A DNA stretch of 64,000 bases from positions 9,821,484 to 9,885,483 of the forward strand of contig JAZAYU010000005.1 of the NCBI GenBank assembly GCA_038501625.1. Reading direction: 5' to 3'. The notes under the pieces are model-generated. The model was not told the origin of the DNA, did no database searches, and saw only the letters and a program-made list of their open reading frames with translations. The number at the start of each line of letters is the position of its first letter. The first letter of the stretch is position 1. A program made the translations under genes and the position numbers. Shown in pieces: positions 60,101 to 64,000 of the stretch. Origin of the DNA: Corbicula japonica. Its lineage: Eukaryota > Mollusca > Bivalvia > Venerida > Cyrenidae.

Positions 60101-63100
60101 TTCCTTTTACTGCATGCATGCTTGACTCATGTAGATCCTGATCAGCCTGCACATTAATTTTGTGCATTCTGAACAGAATATACACTTATCACTTAAAGAT
60201 ACAATTTTTTAGTTATTTTTGAGCAAGGAGCAAGATAAGAATACATGTATATGCTGGCTGATCTAGAGCTACACTGGTTGCACTTGTGGAAAAAAGGCTT
60301 ATCCATGAAGTAAAAGTTTTATCATGCTTCTAAGTACCAGTTTAAAAAAAACTGAAAAATTAATAGAAACTGAATATTGTCACATATAAAAACCAGCTTA
60401 ATTACATTCTTGTTGTTGTGTAGTTTACTTTAGACCACTTGCAAGATTATCAGTAGAGTGAATGTGAACTCTCTGCCATTTTCTGCATAGTCAAGTTGGT
60501 AAATCATACCCATGATATTAGATAAAATGTTTCCATTTTATCAAAATTATTGGCATACATTCTTTTTTTCAGGAATTGGAATACCTGAGTGAGGGGTTGG
60601 ATGGAAGATCCAGCAATCCAGTGGCTGTTCTGTTTGACGCCCTATCACATCCTGATGCTGATCAAGGGGCAGATAATCACTCCCTCCTGGAGTGGCAACA
60701 TGAGCCACAGCATAAAATTGATCACATCGTGCTGGGAAAGATGAAACCTGGAGGTTCCTGGCAGGTAGGCCGTAGAAAAATGATATTGTAAAGTTAATTT
60801 GTTCTAAACAATCAAATTTAATAAATTCATGTATGGCCTCAAAATTTATTAAACTGAGACTAGTAACCACTCTTGGATCGCAAGCTAGTGATTCTCAGTT
60901 TCATACTCTCAGAACCTGAACCTTTGTTTGAAAAGTTTGAGAAACACATTTGAAGAACAAGCAAATAAGCAAATACAGAGGATATTTGTTTTAACCAGTG
61001 TAAGATAGAAATATATTTCACTGAATGAGCTCCGGAATTTGTATTTTTACGAGTGGCAAAGTTCTCTGGTAAAAACAAATTTTCTTTTTATTTTATGCTT
61101 TTAGTGCATAATTTGTGTGAATTTGAAAAAAAAAATGCATTAAATAGCGCCAAAAACTTTGTCTATGATGTGACATCATGTACTCAAATTTGAGCCTGTG
61201 TTCTAAATGCTCTCATTCGGAATGTTATGTGCGTTTTGGTACCAGCTTGAAAAAACGGTGAAAATAAAAATGATATTCCACTTTTGTTTTGCCGGGAAAA
61301 TTCTATAATTCACTGGAAAGCATAAAATAAAAATTCTTTGCTAACACTTCTTAACCTTTTTTTTTATAAAAACGGACTTTGTAAAAATGAGAGAATTTAA
61401 TATAATTTCTAGAGAATTCTTAACTGATATACTAGAACTGGTTTGTTATATCTTTCTTTAACTAATAAAACAGTTTAAAACTCTGTTGTTTTCTATTTAT
61501 AGAACATGGATGGAAGTATGCAGACTCTGAGTTTGAGCAGCTGGATGGAGTTACCTGACATGCCATTCAAAGACTGGGTCACCAAACATAGGAGGTAAAA
61601 TTCTCTATAGACATAAACTGAACTGATGCATTTTTATTTTATTGCCACTTATTTCATGTAGGCAGAAAAGATAAATAATAATAGTACATTTGTAATAATA
61701 ATATTAATAATATAATACATTTATTAAGAGGGCAAGCACAGATGAGCAAGCCTAATCTTCCCCGTGGTCCTCTATTATTTACATTTACAATTATTTACAA
61801 AAATAAGCATTTTATCACAAGAGAAAGAAACAAATAACATTTATAAATACAGGTATACAGGTTATGTTACAAGTAGATATAGAAATGATTGTCTTGGGAG
61901 TGGTGAGTTATATGTGAACTCTATATATATGGCTTTGTATTCATGATCAGTGGATGTGTTTTTAACTGAATCTGGTAGAGCGTTCCAAATTTTGGAACCT
62001 GAATATGTAAAATTCTCCCAAGAAAAATATAGAGGACATTTCAGCCAATCAGATGCTTGAGATTTGAGACTTGTCTCCAGATTAACTATAGTCTATAGGT
62101 CAAGGTGATTTAGTCAGCATTTAAACTATCAATGAAATTCCATTTTTAAGTTTTAGGAAAGACACTTAAAATGCTTGCAGACGGAATTAACTTAAAATCT
62201 TGCATTTAAGATATCAACAAAAGAATTCTGGTTCTTCCCCAGGACAAATATTAAAGCGCAACAATACACATACCTTTTGTTAAAAAAATAAATATGCATT
62301 TTGTAACTAAAATTTGTAAATACAATGTACCTTTATTAAATGTAAATTTTTATAGCTGGGACTAATAATGAACCATTTGCTTCTCAGGGAAAACAGCCAA
62401 TCAGATTCAAGTGTTAACCGAGCAACAATAAGTGATGTTTGCAACTACTATATGTCATATGTGGAGGAGAAAAACTTACAAAGTAACTTCTTCGATAATC
62501 ATGTGGTTACCTCGGTGCGGAAAGTCTACAAAACTGTAGCAGACAGTGAAAGCGGAGAAACGGAGCCATGTTGCCTGAGTATGACCAAACATCCATATCA
62601 ATGGGAGGTCAGAGGTTATCGCTTTGTTACAATTTGTCACAAAAACAGAAAGGAGAAAGAAATAATTCGAGAAACTTTCCGCATTTCTGCATTATCTGTT
62701 GTCATAGCAACAGGAACATTTGATGTACCAAACAAACTTGGAGTGCTCGGTGAAAGTTTGCCATTTGTAAGCCACTCTTTACATGAATTTGAATCTGTGA
62801 TAAACAAACAGGAAGTGACTGAAAGTCCCGACCCTGTGCTGGTTGTAGGGGCAGGACTGAGCGCTGCAGACGCAATACTTATGGCTCTTCAAAATCAAGT
62901 GCCAGTGGTACATGCTTTCAGACGGGGACCAAATGATTCCAGTCATGTTCTCAAGAAGTTACCTCCAAAAATGTACCCAGAATATCATAAAGTTCATTCA
63001 TTAATGAAAGGTACATCTACAAGTCCCTTTTACAAGCCCCTTCCAAAGGAAGACATTGTGGAAATCAAGGACAATAAACAGGTTTTACTCAAACCCCACA

Positions 63101-63390
63101 AAAAAGATTCAGTCGACATGACAACCTTGGCTATTTCACATGCGGCTATTCTGATTGGTTCCCGTCCAGATCTGAATTTCCTTCCAAATTCTGGGAGAAA
63201 TATTGGCGTAATGCCAAAATATCCAATTGAAAGCAAACACAATCCTGTTGACATAGATCCGTACACGTACCAGTCAATCCATGAACCAGGCTTATTTGCA
63301 ATGGGACCACTTGTGGGCGACAATTTCGTACGATTTGGTTTAGGTGGTGCATTAGCAATAACTAACCATTTACTTTGTCGAAACAAGTAG
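54185..63390 (+). CDS. OSGIN: Oxidative stress-induced growth inhibitor (OSGIN1/2-like)
   Basis: Five coding exons: 54185-54236, 56629-56765, 60573-60764, 61503-61594 and 62388-63390, all GT-AG and in phase, giving 491 aa, close to vertebrate OSGIN2. Residues 14-24 (VVIIGNGPSGI) are the N-terminal FAD-binding GxGxxG motif. LSSWMELPDMPFKDWV lies at the exon 4 region. VVIATGTFDVP (262-272) is the conserved ATG-type motif. VLVVGAGLSA (308-317) is the second dinucleotide-binding motif. IGSRPDLNFLP and GPLVGDNFVRFGLGGALA close the fold. Known family: class B flavin-monooxygenase-like proteins, induced by oxidative stress and growth-inhibitory in vertebrates. A flavin-dependent redox activity is plausible; OSGIN1 versus OSGIN2 cannot be decided here. 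The start is set by MPSFCSKNRQCTDVVIIG. The leader has short upstream ORFs. The introns carry many family A and B palindromes. Confidence 0.95.
54501..54645. repeat. Family B hairpin in OSGIN intron 1
   Basis: ACCAGACTCAAATCTCAAGG and the near-inverse GAGATTCGAAACTAGTC. It is older than the copy at 32659. Confidence 0.75.
54667..54800. repeat. Family A palindrome, truncated
   Basis: AGTGTAGATCCAGATCAGCC, CTGTCTGATCAGAATCTACA, then GTGCAGATCTAGACAGCCAA. The far end is lost. Confidence 0.65.
56990..57230. repeat. Family A palindrome in OSGIN intron 2
   Basis: CAACCCTTAACACTATGGAT to CAGTGCCAAGGGTTAAAGG, with AAACTGTAGATCCAGATCAG inside. Confidence 0.65.
57262..57603. repeat. Family A compound copy
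   Basis: Longer than usual because the middle part is duplicated. GATTTGGATCTGCAAT and TCACATCTTGG...TCAGAAA each occur twice before the right arm (GCAGATCCTGATCAGAAGGC). Confidence 0.75.
58180..58425. repeat. Family A palindrome, well preserved
   Basis: TAACCCTTTCCTGTATAGAT to TATCAAGGAAAGGGTTAA, with TTAGATCCAGATCAGCTGGC and GGCTGATCTGGATCTACACT. Confidence 0.9.
58433..58630. repeat. Family A palindrome, directly following another copy
   Basis: AGTGTAGATCCATATCAGCA left, CTGTTCTGGATCTACACTGG right. Confidence 0.75.
59149..59265. repeat. Family B relative, diverged
   Basis: GAGACCAGTCTTAAATCTCA left, TTGAGTTTTGAGACTGCTCA right. Confidence 0.5.
59544..59641. repeat. Family B hairpin, internally deleted
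   Basis: CCCAAGGTTATAAAACTGAG ... CATCTGATTGGCTGAGACTG ... TTTATAACCTTCAGCCC. About 45 bp of the second arm is missing. Confidence 0.8.
60095..60320. repeat. Family A palindrome, diverged
   Basis: ATGTAGATCCTGATCAGCCT left and CTGATCTAGAGCTACACTGG right, with GAAGTAAAAG at the border. In OSGIN intron 2. Confidence 0.65.
60975..61345 (-). repeat. Dispersed repeat, copy 2 (inverted relative to 32910)
   Basis: AAGATAGAAATATATTTCAC, CAAATTTTCTTTTTATTTTA and ATTCTATAATTCACTGGAAA match the reverse complement of copy 1. In OSGIN intron 3. Confidence 0.6.
62038..62087. repeat. Family B half element
   Basis: ATTTCAGCCAATCAGATGCT followed by TGAGATTTGAGACTTGTCTC. In OSGIN intron 4. Confidence 0.75.
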
Positions 63391-63443
63391 CTGTTTCGTA
63401 TGTGATAATGTGTTCTTTCATTACCATAGTCCCACTTCTTTAC

Positions 63444-63449
63444 AATAAA
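63444..63449 (+). terminator. Polyadenylation signal of the OSGIN-like gene
   Basis: Canonical AATAAA 54 bases after the stop codon, with T-rich and GT-containing sequence beyond it. Confidence 0.6.
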
Positions 63450-63570
63450 TTCTGCATATTGTTTACTTATGTTAAGTACTTGTGCACTATAGTATTGCTC
63501 AATAGACTGTTGATTAAGTATTATGCTAGTCATAGCATTTGACTTTTTTTACTGCATCTTAGAGGATTTT

Positions 63571-63755
63571 GTAACCCTTTCTAATCGGAATAGAGCTGTT
63601 ATCCAAGGGATAACAGTGTAAATCCAGGTCAGATGTCACATCTATGCCATCTGATCAGGATCTACAATCTTTCTCTTTTAGATTCATTATGTTATTTCTG
63701 ATGCATATGCAACCAGTGCACAGATGTGCTGGTTCTACAGTGGTTGTACACGCTT
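63571..63755. repeat. Family A palindrome, right arm shortened
   Basis: TAACCCTTTCTAATCGGAAT start, GCCATCTGATCAGGATCTAC left arm; only GTGCACAGATGTGCTGG and ACAGTGGTTGTACAC remain of the right. Just after the OSGIN polyadenylation signal. Confidence 0.7.
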
Positions 63756-64000
63756 TAATCCTTTCCTCCATATATACCGGTACACATTTTTATGCATGTG
63801 CGAACAATTTAGATCCAGATCAGCGGGCACATCCATGCCGTCTGATCAGGACCTGCACTGGTCGCATTTCGGTCAGAGATAACCTAACAAACAAAAAAGC
63901 GAACAGTTTAGATCCTGATCAGACGGCACAGATGTGCCGGCTGATCTGGATCTAAACTGTTCGCCCTCGCAATTAAGGTGTATCTATTGAGGAAAGGGTT
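63756..64000. repeat. Family A palindrome, well preserved
   Basis: TAATCCTTTCCTCCATATAT to TTGAGGAAAGGGTT. GATCCAGATCAGCGGGCACA and GATCAGACGGCACAGATGTG lie in opposite arms, with a loop around CATTTCGGTCAGAGATAACC. It runs to the window edge. Confidence 0.9.

Noticed and set aside
63030..63533. 167-codon minus-strand frame
   Set aside because: Antisense shadow of the last OSGIN exon.

Overview
The window looks like nuclear DNA of a mollusc, most likely a bivalve. It is AT-rich, with short coding exons split by long introns (GT-AG, one GC-AG), and it is packed with palindromic, MITE-like repeats. The bivalve call is an inference from overall style, including a repeat rich in GTCCGTCC; no species can be named from the sequence alone. 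Nothing prokaryotic is present.

Four genes can be assembled exon by exon with matching splice phases. (1) 8949-11048, plus strand: a small secreted cysteine-rich protein, signal peptide - PAN/apple - EB-like module - PAN/apple, 260 aa. (2) 15205-21499, minus strand: ATG12, the ubiquitin-like autophagy modifier, in four exons ending in the conserved C-terminal glycine. (3) 21581-32619, plus strand: a SAM-dependent methyltransferase of the cyclopropane-fatty-acid-synthase / plant coclaurine N-methyltransferase type, 346 aa in seven exons. Its first intron appears to be GC-AG. Its start codon lies only 81 bp from the first in-frame ATG of ATG12, so the two genes must share a very compact divergent promoter. 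(4) 54185-63390, plus strand: an OSGIN1/2-type flavin-dependent monooxygenase-like protein (oxidative stress-induced growth inhibitor), 491 aa in five coding exons, with a 5' leader holding two short upstream ORFs.

A fifth gene is probable but unidentified: minus strand, first exon 41139-41268, with short acidic downstream exons at 38056-38087 and 37804-37856. Its C-terminus is unresolved.

The rest is intergenic or intronic repeat. Two dispersed foldback families dominate. Family A is about 230 bp, a nested palindrome built on GATCCAGATCAG, with roughly 25 full or partial copies. Family B is a hairpin of about 140 bp built on GAGATTTGAGACTGG, with about a dozen copies. Two larger elements with inverted, tandem-repeated C-rich ends and 8-9 bp flanking duplications sit at 17.9-21.2 kb (ATG12 intron 1) and 22.1-24.3 kb (methyltransferase intron 1), on either side of the shared promoter. 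Other repeats are a 1.4 kb element with TIR AGTTTTTGTGTCGCC, a tRNA-derived SINE with an exact 14-bp target duplication, a 43-bp minisatellite, an exact 240-bp tandem duplication, and several foldback elements.

The genes do not form an obvious pathway. Autophagy (ATG12) and oxidative-stress response (OSGIN) are both stress-related, but neighbourhood alone does not link them.
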